Positions 44,528-52,678 of a stretch of DNA of 64,000 nucleotides are shown here, one piece after another. A program made the translations under genes and the position numbers. The stretch lies in the NCBI RefSeq assembly GCF_008124865.1, contig NZ_VNHY01000002.1, positions 744,001 to 808,000 on the forward strand, written 5' to 3'. The stretch is from Fodinibius salinus (GTDB lineage Bacteria > Bacteroidota > Rhodothermia > Balneolales > Balneolaceae). The number at the start of each line of letters is the position of its first letter. Positions within the stretch are counted from its first letter, which is position 1. The notes beneath the pieces were generated by a model. That model was not told the DNA's origin and searched no databases. It worked only from the letters and a program-made list of their open reading frames with translations.

Positions 44528-44778
44528 AAAGTAAATTCAGTTGTCTCCACGCTATTGTCCTGGATAGACCAGGTTACAGTCTTAATGGAAATTGATGACA
44601 GAGAAAATTTGGCATGGAATGTTTTACATGCTGTAAGAGATCGGCTTGTCCCAGAAGAAATGTTCCAATCGTCAGCACAGTTTCCGGTGCTGATTCGTAG
44701 CCAGTTCCTTGAGGGGTAATCATTATGGCAATAAGCCTGAAAATTCCATGTGGGGAATTTATGACTCGTATCCAATAA
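44528..44778 (+). pseudogene. DUF2267 pseudogene
   Basis: On the plus strand a frame without start codon runs 44528-44719 and reads LLSWIDQVTVLMEIDDRENL then AWNVLHAVRDRL, EEMFQSSAQFPVLIRSQFLE, G and stop. This is the DUF2267 pattern, which normally reads R-x-x-A-y-x-x-L-r-a-V-L-H-a-L-R-D-R-L, then a-A-Q-L-P-x-l-(I/V)-R, ending G-W. The stop replaces the Trp codon region. After a one-base shift the frame ISLKIPCGEFMTRIQ (to 44778) continues the family's C-terminal E-F-L-x-R-V helix. The start region is missing. DUF2267 proteins often travel with universal stress proteins, as here. A minus-strand 83-codon frame over the same bases is a shadow. Confidence 0.65.
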
Positions 44779-44885
44779 TCGAATTGAGAAATACCGTGTC
44801 AGTGTACAAGTATCTTTTGTATTGGAAGGCTGATAACGTTTTGCAATTGGCTTTTTAAGACTAATTGCTATTTAGGGTTCTCTTT

Positions 44886-45656
44886 TTATTCTTCGGGTAA
44901 AACGAGTATGGGCATTTTTGTATATACCGTTTTTTGGATATGCTCTTCTTCCACAAGAGATTGGAAAAATGTTTTTTGGCGTCGTGTCATTACAATAAGT
45001 TCGTTGGCTTCGTCATCTAGAAAAGCAGATATGCCGGTATAAAAATCTTTTTCGATAAGTAGTCTGAAGTTAAGTTGTGAATAGCTAATTTCTTCATTAG
45101 CTATTTCTTTGAATCCCCTAAACTTTGCTTTTGTTTCCAGATTATCTTCAGCAGCAATATGGAGTACCGTAATTTTGGCGTTAAAAAGTTCAGCCCATTT
45201 AGTTAGCTGATGGAGGATTTCCAGATTTCTGTTGTGGAAATCAGTTGCAAAGGTCATATGGCTAAAATCTGAATAAGGCTGATCTGCAGGAACGACAAGG
45301 ACGGGTACTGGTGATTGGAGCATAATATCTGATGAGATACTGCCAAACAGCATTTTTCCTATGTTAGATTTTCCTGTTGATCCCATAATAATCAGATCAC
45401 CAGAAGATTCTAGAATATTGGGAACCGTACTACCCAATTCGATACTGGTAGTGATTGACAAATCACTGTACCTATTTTGACTAATTAACTCTTCCATCAT
45501 TGTTTCTGATCCGTACGTATATGGCTGTTTCACAGAGTGCATAATTGATAAATCAGCATCGCATTTGTCAGCAATTTCTAAGGCATATTGCAAAGCATTT
45601 TGGGCAGGTTTGGAAAAATCAGTAGGAAGAAGTATCTCTTTAATATTATCTAACAT
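44886..45656 (-). CDS. Tandem universal stress protein
   Basis: A 256-residue protein of two USP domains. Domain 1 (about 1-125) has EILLPTDFSKPAQNALQYAL and the ATP-binding G-x2-G-x9-G-S motif as GSTGKSNIGKMLFGSISSDI, ending PVPVLVVP. Domain 2 (about 130-256) lacks a clear G-x2-G motif and ends MPILVLPEE. Tandem USPs are typical stress or energy-status proteins in Bacteroidota. It is followed upstream on the same strand by a decayed paralogue ending 6 bp away. Confidence 0.9.
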   Translation of the reverse strand: MLDNIKEILLPTDFSKPAQNALQYALEIADKCDADLSIMHSVKQPYTYGSETMMEELISQNRYSDLSITTSIELGSTVPNILESSGDLIIMGSTGKSNIGKMLFGSISSDIMLQSPVPVLVVPADQPYSDFSHMTFATDFHNRNLEILHQLTKWAELFNAKITVLHIAAEDNLETKAKFRGFKEIANEEISYSQLNFRLLIEKDFYTGISAFLDDEANELIVMTRRQKTFFQSLVEEEHIQKTVYTKMPILVLPEE

Positions 45657-45662
45657 AAATAA

Positions 45663-46320
45663 TTAGCTTTTTTTCATTATTGATGAGCTTGCCCCCGATA
45701 ATACCAGCAGTGGTACTTCCGTATAATAGTTGATCTCTTTTGATTCTTGTTTGGAAAGTGGTGGAACAGATTCATCGCAGTGTACTAATAGGAGTAGTAT
45801 GATACTATTAGTTTCTTTTTTATTGATGATTGTTTCAAGGAAAAATTTGGGTTGATCTACTTCAAATTGAAGGGTAGTATAATTAACTTTTCCAATAATT
45901 ATTTCTTTGACTCCCCGAAACATGTTTTCGGTTTTAAGATCACTTTCATCAGATAGATGGAAGGTATTTATTTTAGAAATGAACAGTTTTGCCAACCCGG
46001 TTACAAATAGCAGGACTTTTAATCTTGATTCTTGTAGTTAGTGACAAAGAGAGCTTGCTTGATAGCCATTTTAGAGAGCTTCTTTGGGTTCGAGTGTTAT
46101 ACTATTTCAGCAGTAGTACTGCTCCGAAACATCTTTCCCAGTCCTAGTTTAACCTTTGGTCCCCATAACGATCATGGCGATATCCTGACTTGTTGATCTC
46201 TTTCAACATGTGTAGGCTAAATATCGACAAACCGAATATGATTTTGTTGCTTTGCTCTTCGTCAAATATGCTCGGCGTTACATTTTTAATCGTAGTACTG
46301 TCAGGGAAAAATTTGACTAC
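45663..46320 (-). pseudogene. Decayed tandem universal stress protein gene
   Basis: Reading the minus strand from 46320, three frames are needed to follow a USP sequence. The first frame has VKFFPDSTTIKNVTPSIF then FDEEQ, and EINKSGYRH before a stop. A shifted frame gives MIVMGTKG. Another gives LGLGKMFRSSTTAEIV followed by a stop, then KMAIKQALFVTNYKNQD and stop. Finally the intact end frame (45663-45995, 110 codons) has FRGVKEIIIGKVNYTTLQFE and EVPLLVLSG, paralogous to domain 2 of the neighbouring USP (FRGFKEIANEEISYSQLNF). The N-terminal domain start is not visible. The 110-codon ORF alone would look like a hypothetical gene but is the tail of this pseudogene. Confidence 0.75.
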
Positions 46321-46511
46321 TCATTTAGAAATATAATTTAAGTTATTTGCTGTTCGGAATGTAGTTTCTTGTGCTCTAAATTAGGACATTCCCTCACAAA
46401 ACTATTTTGAGAATATTTATAATATTGTAATATGAGTCAGGTTGGAATTAGGTATGAATAATTTTTAATGTGATGAACAAAGAATGAATACTGTTTTGAT
46501 TATGAGAAGAT

Positions 46512-48005
46512 ATGGATGCTAAATTTGAGATATCAACAGATGAACAGATTATAAATCCAGTATGTGATTTTACGTACAGCTGGGGGGTGAACTGTGGATT
46601 GTCAAAAGGGGAAGCACTTCGTTTTTCTGTAGCCGTGAGTGAGCTCATTACAGATGTTATTCTTTTTGCCTTTCCTGGTGATAGTAAAGAGAATTTTGAG
46701 ATAGAGTTTTCTCATACATTCTCCAACGTAGAAATTGTAGTTAGTGAAATGGGCGAACCATTTGATCCGGATCGTCATACGTATGATGTGCAAAAAGTAC
46801 GTGATGAGGATGATTTCGATGGTGCGGGTTTTTTGCTCATGAAATCTTTTAGCGATGAATTTTCTTTCATTAATAAAGGAAAAGAAGGTAAAGAATTCAG
46901 GATAGCTAAAAACATTCAAATCCATGATATAGATGAACTGCTACTGCAATCAGCTGAAGAACGTGAGGCTGAAATACGAGATGAGGAAGATCAAGACCCC
47001 CATATAAAAATTGAAAACTTTACCGTCGATCGCATTAAGCATACTGATGCGGAAGATATCTCAAAACTTTTTTATCGTACATATGGCTATACCTATAATA
47101 AAGAAGATTTGTACCTACCGAAAAAGGTTGAAGAGTCAGTACTTGCCAAAGATAAGCTTGGGGTTATAGCCCGAAAACAAGATAATGAGGCAATTGGATA
47201 TTTTGGCGTAAATCCTAAAGACAACTCCGATATTGCAGAAGTTGCCGAAGCTGTAGTGTCTCCCAAGTATCGAAGAAATGGGGTGATGAGTTCGATGATG
47301 GACCGCCTTATTGAAATCGCGAAATCCAAGCAGTTGACTATGTTGTTAGGTGAGGCTGTTACCATCCATCCCGTAAGCCAAAAAGTAAATAATAAATTCG
47401 GATATAAGACAACAGCTATAGAACTAGCTTCTTCGATAAATGTTAAGTACAAGGGTTTTGATGAGGATTATCCCCAACCTGTATCCATAGCTTTAGATTT
47501 TCTTCCCCTCATCCAGCCTTCAAAAAAAGCAGTATATCTGCCGGAGAAATATAATGAAATTATTCTCGATACATATGATGAGTTGGGGATGGATGTAGAT
47601 CCCAAAGAAACAGAATCTTACCAGTTAGCAGATAAATCTGATATTGATCTGGAAATAGATTATTCCAGCTCCTCTTCACTCATTATTGTCAAGAAATATG
47701 GAAACGATTTTTTGACTGTACTTTCTGATATGGTGGACAGCCTGGAAGAAAAGTCTCCGAAAACGATATTGTTGGATTTACCTCTAGAAAATAGAGCTAC
47801 ACCGCAGCAGTTTTTAGATATAACATCTTTGAATTTTATCTACAGTGGGCTATTGCCACAGTATCATTTTAATACCGATTATCTCCGGCTGCAAAAAGTG
47901 TATGCTGGTATCGATTTTAATATTATTGATATCTATTCCGATTTTGGTAAAAAAATAAAATCACTTATTGCTGATGAATACCATAGCAACTCAAAAGAAA
48001 GGTAA
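46512..48005 (+). CDS. RsbW-like ATPase domain fused to GNAT acetyltransferase
   Basis: A 497-residue protein. Residues 1-140 form an anti-sigma-factor-like HATPase domain. The N-box region reads AVSELITDVILFAFPGD, where family members usually have E-x-x-x-N-A-x-x-H-A, so the Asn is Asp. VSEMGEPFDP stands for the G1 box and FDGAGFLLMKSFSDEF for G2. Residues about 165-300 are a GNAT domain (FTVDRIKHTDAEDISKLFYR, EAVVSPKYRRNGVMSSMMDR with acetyl-CoA loop R-R-N-G-V-M). About 300-497 is a further domain I do not recognise. The next gene, a STAS protein, overlaps by 32 bp. Partner switching between this protein and STAS is a reasonable inference. Confidence 0.8.
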   Translation: MDAKFEISTDEQIINPVCDFTYSWGVNCGLSKGEALRFSVAVSELITDVILFAFPGDSKENFEIEFSHTFSNVEIVVSEMGEPFDPDRHTYDVQKVRDEDDFDGAGFLLMKSFSDEFSFINKGKEGKEFRIAKNIQIHDIDELLLQSAEEREAEIRDEEDQDPHIKIENFTVDRIKHTDAEDISKLFYRTYGYTYNKEDLYLPKKVEESVLAKDKLGVIARKQDNEAIGYFGVNPKDNSDIAEVAEAVVSPKYRRNGVMSSMMDRLIEIAKSKQLTMLLGEAVTIHPVSQKVNNKFGYKTTAIELASSINVKYKGFDEDYPQPVSIALDFLPLIQPSKKAVYLPEKYNEIILDTYDELGMDVDPKETESYQLADKSDIDLEIDYSSSSSLIIVKKYGNDFLTVLSDMVDSLEEKSPKTILLDLPLENRATPQQFLDITSLNFIYSGLLPQYHFNTDYLRLQKVYAGIDFNIIDIYSDFGKKIKSLIADEYHSNSKER

Positions 48006-48270
48006 AAAACTTAACATAACGGTCCACGGTGATTTTAATCTAAGGACTAAAAAGATGATATTAAGTCGTCTTAATCCGGCTATTGACAAGCTGGTTATAA
48101 ACTTAATTAATTGTGAACGTATTGACAGTGAGGGTGTTATTTTTTTGCACCGATGGCTGCAAAAAGGGAATAAGTTACGACTTATTGACCCACCTGTTGT
48201 CTTCTTTGAAATACTTGAAATTTTAAGTCTTGAAAATTTGTGGAACTTTGACAAAATCCTAGCTGACTAA
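47974..48270 (+). CDS. STAS-domain protein
   Basis: I start at the ATG at 47974 (MNTIATQKKGKKLNITVHGD). A TTG two codons earlier is also possible. The 98-residue product has the STAS pattern: strand (LNITVHGDFNLRTKKMIL), strand (DKLVINLINCERIDSEGVIF, with D-S-E-G at the phospho-Ser loop position), helix and strand (LRLIDPPVVFFEILEIL). It overlaps the end of the ATPase-GNAT gene by 32 bp, which favours co-translation. STAS proteins of this size act as anti-sigma antagonists (SpoIIAA/RsbV-like) that bind RsbW-type ATPases. Confidence 0.75.
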   Translation: MNTIATQKKGKKLNITVHGDFNLRTKKMILSRLNPAIDKLVINLINCERIDSEGVIFLHRWLQKGNKLRLIDPPVVFFEILEILSLENLWNFDKILAD

Positions 48271-48281
48271 ATATATAGCAT

Positions 48282-48893
48282 ATGTCTAATGAATCTTCTT
48301 CAATGATTGATATTACAGATGACCCTAATTTATGGAACCGCTTCTTTATGGTTCATGCTCTGCTTGTCATTGGCAGTCAAGAAAAGGATAAGAGTTATAA
48401 TTTGGCCCCCAAACATATGGCCATGCCCCTTGGTTTTGGTCCATATTTCGGTTTTATGGGTACGCCCCGGAAAACAACGTATCGAAATATTAAGCGAGAA
48501 GAAGTTTTTACCGTTAGCTTTCCACAGCCCGACCAGCTGGTACAAACCAGCATGGCAGCTTCTCCCCGTGAAGAGGATGACAGCAAACCAGTTGTTGATG
48601 CCATTCCAACTGTGAAAGCCCAAGAAATAGAGGGCAAATTTATGGAAAATTCCTATTTACAGCTCGAATGTGTTTTGCATGACATTATGGGAAAGTTTGG
48701 CGAATGGGAAATGATTGTTGGCGAAATTGTAGCGGCTTATGTACATGAAGATGCGCTCAGGAAAGAAGGGGAGGATGCTGACGACAATAAACTTGTTGAT
48801 GAATCTCCATTATTAGCCTATCTGCATCCCGATCGATTTAGTACAATTAAAAAAAGTAACAATTTTCCCCTGCCAAAAGATTTTAAAAGGTAA
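48282..48893 (+). CDS. Flavin reductase-like FMN-binding split-barrel protein
   Basis: A 203-residue protein resembling the flavin reductase/FMN-binding split barrel: YNLAPKHMAMPLGFGPYFGF (the S/N-x-A-P-x-S/H-x flavin-contact region) followed by FGFMGTPRKTTYRNIKREEVF and TVSFPQPDQL. The C-terminal half has LECVLHDIMGKFGEWEMIVG and EIVAAYVHEDAL, the family's closing strands. Related proteins bind FMN and act as oxidoreductases or flavin donors. It lies 11 bp after the STAS gene and directly before the M20 peptidase gene, so these four genes may form one unit. Confidence 0.75.
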   Translation: MSNESSSMIDITDDPNLWNRFFMVHALLVIGSQEKDKSYNLAPKHMAMPLGFGPYFGFMGTPRKTTYRNIKREEVFTVSFPQPDQLVQTSMAASPREEDDSKPVVDAIPTVKAQEIEGKFMENSYLQLECVLHDIMGKFGEWEMIVGEIVAAYVHEDALRKEGEDADDNKLVDESPLLAYLHPDRFSTIKKSNNFPLPKDFKR

Positions 48894-48902
48894 TTGAACA
48901 GG

Positions 48903-50063
48903 ATGACAGAATTAGGTCGGGAGCTGCATAATTTTTTTGTGGAAAAGAAAGCGGATTTTATTGATCTGCTTCAATCGCTTGTCGAACAGGAAACGCCGTC
49001 GAATGAGCCTTCTTCTTTCACTGAGATATTAGAAATTGTCAGCCGAAATTTTGAAAACTTGGATTTTGATGTAGAGTATAGAGAAGGAGAGGAAACGGCC
49101 GGGCAGTTACTTTGTAAACCTGGCGATTTTAATTCTCAGGCTCCAACTCAGCTTCTAGTTGGACATATTGATACAGTCTGGGATATTGGGACGCTGGATG
49201 AAATGCCTTTCACCGTTGAAGGCAATGAAGCTGCCGGACCTGGTATATTTGATATGAAAGCCGGCATCTGTATGATGATTTTTGCTATGAAAGCTATCAG
49301 GGAACTTGAGAAACAGCCCCACATACAACCTGTATTTTTAATTACTACCGATGAAGAAATTGGGAGCGGAGAATCTAAAAATCTTATTATAGAACAGGCT
49401 AAACAGGCAGAGCGGACTTTTGTGCTGGAGCCTTCCCTTGGAACAGAAGGTAAGATTAAAACCGAGCGTAAAGGTATTGGTCAGTTTGAAATAACTATAA
49501 AAGGCCAGCCCTCCCATGCGGGTCTCGATCCTGAAAAAGGAGTAAGCGCGATTGTCGGCTTATCAAATGTTGTCCAACAGCTTGTGGACCTTAATGCACC
49601 CGAAAAGGGTATAAGCGTAAATGTAGGGACGATAGAGGGAGGTGAGCGGGCTAATGTTGTGGCAGCTAAAAGTAAAGCTGTAGTTGATGTACGAGTACCG
49701 ACAAAGAAAGACGGTGAAGAAATAAAGAAGAAGATCTACAATATTGAACCCGATTTGGAGGGAGTTGAAATTACGGTGAGCGGTGATATCAGTCGCCCGC
49801 CGCTTGAAAAAGAAGAAGCAAACGCAAAGCTGTGGGAGATAACGAAATCATTAGGTGCAGAGTTAGATCTGGATTTACAGGAAGGTAAGTCAGGCGGTGG
49901 CTCCGATGGTAATTTTACCAACCTCTATTCACCGACTATTGATGGACTCGGTGCCGTTGGTGAAGGAGCTCACGCTTATCATGAAAAAATATTAGTGGAA
50001 GAGACGCTTAAACGTGCTGAGCTTTTAACCCTTTTGCTGTTATATCCTTCACTGGAAGATTGA
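48903..50063 (+). CDS. M20-family metallopeptidase (carboxypeptidase G2-like)
   Basis: A 386-residue M20 peptidase from the ATG at 48903. A TTG at 48894 is an alternative, but it stands only 4 bases after the AAAAGG site. Motifs: LVGHIDTVWDIGTLDEMPF (metal His and Asp), GPGIFDMKAGICMMIFAM (bridging Asp), ITTDEEIGSGES (catalytic Glu-Glu), LEPSLGTEGKIKTERKGIG, GQPSHAGLDPEKGVSAI (dimerisation-domain His), and GGGSDGNFTN with EGAHAYHEKI (last metal His). It hydrolyses C-terminal amino acids, probably glutamate, from peptides or folate-like conjugates. Confidence 0.9.
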   Translation: MTELGRELHNFFVEKKADFIDLLQSLVEQETPSNEPSSFTEILEIVSRNFENLDFDVEYREGEETAGQLLCKPGDFNSQAPTQLLVGHIDTVWDIGTLDEMPFTVEGNEAAGPGIFDMKAGICMMIFAMKAIRELEKQPHIQPVFLITTDEEIGSGESKNLIIEQAKQAERTFVLEPSLGTEGKIKTERKGIGQFEITIKGQPSHAGLDPEKGVSAIVGLSNVVQQLVDLNAPEKGISVNVGTIEGGERANVVAAKSKAVVDVRVPTKKDGEEIKKKIYNIEPDLEGVEITVSGDISRPPLEKEEANAKLWEITKSLGAELDLDLQEGKSGGGSDGNFTNLYSPTIDGLGAVGEGAHAYHEKILVEETLKRAELLTLLLLYPSLED

Positions 50064-50071
50064 GATCCGAT

Positions 50072-50307
50072 TTGTTATTAATTGCCTCACTGTACGGCTT
50101 TAATATAATCAGTAGAAGTATTCTTGGGTTGCACTACTCTGTTGTACAATGATACTACTGTTATGGTTATCCCAAACATTGTTCTTTGCCGAAATGCTGC
50201 AACTGTCTCCGCCAAGCCGAGATGGCTGGCTGGTGGTCATTGTATTAAGTTTTATGTCATTAATAGTTGGACAGATTCAAAAACGATGGACAAAGAACTC
50301 CATGTAA
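50072..50307 (+). pseudogene. C-terminal remnant of a P-type cation ATPase
   Basis: Two plus-strand frames together resemble the end of a calcium-type P-ATPase. The first (50072-50152) reads LLLIASLYGFNIISRSILGL, matching the F-N-x-R-S-x-x-x-S-(I/L) loop before helix M8. The second (50149-50307) reads LLLWLSQTLFFAEMLQLSPP then SRDGWLVVIVLSFMSLIVG and QIQKRWTK, matching helices M9-M10 and the basic tail. They are joined by a frameshift near 50149. About 850 upstream residues are missing. The M20 gene stop is 9 bp before. The spacer 50308-50512 shows no gene. Confidence 0.5.
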
Positions 50308-50512
50308 CATCAGCGTAGCCGTAATTTTGTACTTTTTGATAACACTTGAACGACTATTGCTCACTTACGGAATTATCCAATATTGGTTTATCCGCGGGAT
50401 AAATATAAGATGTCCGCTTCCTGAGGAGCAGGAAACATTCCCGGCGTGAAGACTATATTAGATTCGAAATTGTATTCTTGCTATAGTTTAAGAAAATTAA
50501 AATTTGTCTATA

Positions 50513-50580
50513 TTTTATTGACAAAACTGTTATTTTGTAAACCAATTGTGGTTTAATCATATTTAAATATGTCAATAAAA
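50513..50580 (+). promoter_or_regulatory. Inverted repeat in the abiE promoter region
   Basis: TTTTATTGAC (50513-50522) and GTCAATAAAA (50571-50580) are perfect 10-bp inverse complements spaced by 48 bases. The second arm ends 12 bp before the abiEi start. Two TTGACA hexamers (50518 and 50583) and a palindrome ATATTTAAATAT (50559) lie in the same segment. AbiEi antitoxins in other systems bind inverted repeats in their own promoter and repress it. That this is such a site is inferred from position. Confidence 0.55.
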
Positions 50581-50592
50581 CGTTGACAAATA

Positions 50593-51357
50593 TTGAAAAA
50601 AATAAACCAAATATTACAAAAATGGCCTCAAAAGACTGTTATAACCACTGACTGGTTAAAGAGACAGGGTGTATCTCGGCAATCAGTTGATAACTACAAA
50701 AACAGTGGATGGTTAGAACGGATAGGTCAGGGAGCATATAAAAGGGAAGGTGATGAAATATCGTGGGAAGGAGCCTTATATGCGCTTCAGAAGTTCCAAA
50801 GTCTTTCAATTCATGTGGGAGGTAAAACTGCTTTAGAGCTGCAGGGATATGGCCACTATATTAAAATAGGCACTCATGAAAAGGTAATACTGTGGAAAAC
50901 ACCTGAAGTAAGGTTGCCATCATGGTTCAAGAGTTATGATGGATGGGCAAATGAATTGGAAGTACGGTCTGCTACTCTTTTTTCTAAAGAAGTAGATACT
51001 CTTTCTGATACAACTGTAGGACAGGTGGAAGTCCAGATATCATCGGCTGAACGAGCTGTATTGGAATATATATATGATGTGCCGAAACAGGAAGGTTTTG
51101 ATGAGGCCAATTACATCATGGAAGGGCTTGCTTCACTGCGTCCAAAAGTATTACAGCAATTACTTGAAGCATGTAATTCAGTACGATCCAAGAGGCTTTT
51201 TATGTATTTGGCTGAGCACCATGATCATAGTTGGTTTAAGAGATTAGATCCTTCAAAAATAGATTTTGGAAAAGGTAAACGAGAAATAATAAAAGGCGGT
51301 AAGCTGAATAAAAAATATAAGATAGTAGTACCGGAGTTGTCCAGGGAGGGCCGATGA
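50593..51357 (+). CDS. abiEi: AbiEi-type antitoxin (type IV toxin-antitoxin)
   Basis: A 254-residue protein starting at TTG 50593. The N-terminal winged helix (about 1-60: WPQKTVITTDWLKRQGVSRQ, YKNSGWLERIGQGAYKR) and the following AbiEi domain (SIHVGGKTALELQGYGHYIK, SSAERAVLEYIYDVP) match the antitoxins of AbiE abortive-infection systems. The C-terminal part (about 180-254) carries LAEHHDHSWFKRLD and a basic tail. There is no Shine-Dalgarno sequence before the TTG, so initiation is weak or leaderless, but no other start keeps the HTH. It overlaps the toxin gene by 4 bp. Confidence 0.9.
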   Translation: MKKINQILQKWPQKTVITTDWLKRQGVSRQSVDNYKNSGWLERIGQGAYKREGDEISWEGALYALQKFQSLSIHVGGKTALELQGYGHYIKIGTHEKVILWKTPEVRLPSWFKSYDGWANELEVRSATLFSKEVDTLSDTTVGQVEVQISSAERAVLEYIYDVPKQEGFDEANYIMEGLASLRPKVLQQLLEACNSVRSKRLFMYLAEHHDHSWFKRLDPSKIDFGKGKREIIKGGKLNKKYKIVVPELSREGR

Positions 51358-52262
51358 TTGACCGATATCGGGATCAAGTACGGCTATTGCTAAAGGTACT
51401 GCCTGTTGTGGCAGAAGTAGAGGAATTTGCTCTCAAAGGAGGTACGGCAATTAACTTTTTCTGGCGTAATCTCCCACGACTATCCGTGGATATTGATCTT
51501 ACCTATATACCAATTAAGAATAGGGAAGAATCTTTAAATGAAATCAAAAAAGGAATAAAGCATATAGGCCAAACCGTTTCTTCAAGAATTGGCGATGCAA
51601 ATGTTACTACTCAAAAAAGTGGTGGAATTCTGAGTAAGCTTCTAATAAGAAGTGATGGGGTCCAGGTAAAGTTGGAAGTAAATACGGTTTTAAGAGGATC
51701 GCTATTTGGGTCTGTTGAGAAAGAATTGGTTACTTCGGTTCAGGATGAATTTGAACTATTTGCGGCAGTTCCCACGCTTTCGATGGAAGACCTATACGGC
51801 GGAAAGCTTTGTGCAGCATTAGATCGTCAGCATCCCCGGGATCTGTTTGATGTGAAGCTATTACTTGAGAATGAGGGCTTAACGGATAAAATTATTGTTA
51901 CTTTTATTGGATATCTAATTAGTCATTCCCGTCCCATAAACGAACTGTTAAATCCCAGCCAGCAGGACCTCGAAGGAATCTATGAGAATGAATTTCAGGG
52001 AATGACAAATGAAGCTGTATCCTTAGAAGATTTAACTAAGGTGCAGAAAAAGTTGCCGAAGCTGCTTCTGGATGGTTTATCGGATGAGCAGAAAGAATTT
52101 CTATTAAGTTTCCAGCAAGCCGATCCGAAATGGGGATTAATGCCAGTAGATCATTTGAAAGAATTGCCGGGTGTACAATGGAAGCTCATAAATATTAGAA
52201 AGATGGATGATAAGAAGCATGAAGAAACTCGAGAAAAGCTAGAGAAGGTGTTGGGAAGATAG
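51354..52262 (+). CDS. abiEii: AbiEii/AbiGii-type nucleotidyltransferase toxin
   Basis: A 302-residue DNA-polymerase-beta-like nucleotidyltransferase. FALKGGTAINFFWRNLPRLS carries the GG-T/S motif and SVDIDLTYIPI the D-x-D metal motif. KLEVNTVLRGSL, TLSMEDLYGGKLCAALDRQH and PRDLFDVKLLLENEG are further family motifs. AbiEii toxins transfer nucleotides to tRNA acceptor stems or other RNAs and stop growth when released from the antitoxin. All motifs look intact, so the pair is likely functional. ATGA overlap (51354-51357) with the antitoxin gene couples translation. A stem-loop follows at 52278. Confidence 0.92.
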   Translation: MIDRYRDQVRLLLKVLPVVAEVEEFALKGGTAINFFWRNLPRLSVDIDLTYIPIKNREESLNEIKKGIKHIGQTVSSRIGDANVTTQKSGGILSKLLIRSDGVQVKLEVNTVLRGSLFGSVEKELVTSVQDEFELFAAVPTLSMEDLYGGKLCAALDRQHPRDLFDVKLLLENEGLTDKIIVTFIGYLISHSRPINELLNPSQQDLEGIYENEFQGMTNEAVSLEDLTKVQKKLPKLLLDGLSDEQKEFLLSFQQADPKWGLMPVDHLKELPGVQWKLINIRKMDDKKHEETREKLEKVLGR

Positions 52263-52277
52263 CTCTTAATTAAACCG

Positions 52278-52312
52278 GCAAACGAACCGAAAGAATTAAT
52301 AGGTTCATTTGC
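52278..52312 (+). terminator. Stem-loop after the abiE operon
   Basis: GCAAACGAACC (52278-52288) pairs with GGTTCATTTGC (52302-52312) with one mismatch. No T-run follows, so efficiency is uncertain. Confidence 0.5.
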
Positions 52313-52678
52313 TGATAAAAGCTCGTAGCAGGCAGAAAATGTTATACATTTACGGGATTTCGGCTGAAAGTAAAAGTTCTGATCTATTTAACGAGACCAT
52401 CCAAACAATTTCCCGAGAAATCTTCTGGTTTTATACTTATTAATAGAACAAACACGAAAAGTTCAACAAGAGGTAGTCCTTTACTCGGTCAACGAATACC
52501 ATGTCACTACTACATATTTTGACAATGAGGTAGATGTCTAACTAAACCGCTCCAGCTTGTGCTTACGCTTTTGCCAGTCCGAGAGCACTTTGTTTAACAA
52601 ATAGTAAAATTTCTTGTTGTGGTTAGAATCTTTTCTTTAGACATAAATTGAATATTTCTTGAATGACAAGCGATAGAT
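52313..52678. other. Spacer with short coding-like fragments
   Basis: The plus strand has a 28-codon tail reading KVQQEVVLYSVNEYHVTTTY then FDNEVDV and stop (ending 52541). The minus strand has a facing tail reading NKKFYYLLNKVLSDWQKRKH then KLERFS and stop (ending 52538). Both look like ends of broken genes meeting stop to stop. Neither is long enough to name. No intact gene is seen. Confidence 0.35.

Noticed and set aside
44524-44775. 83-codon minus-strand ORF after the cold-shock gene
   Set aside because: It has no motif or ribosome binding site, starts with TTG, and lies antisense to a recognisable DUF2267 fragment.
52470-52541. Fragment KVQQEVVLYSVNEYHV as the start of a RhuM-like virulence protein
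   Set aside because: The resemblance to the RhuM N-terminus (E-I-V-L-Y) is short and the frame stops after 28 codons, so it is not enough to name it.
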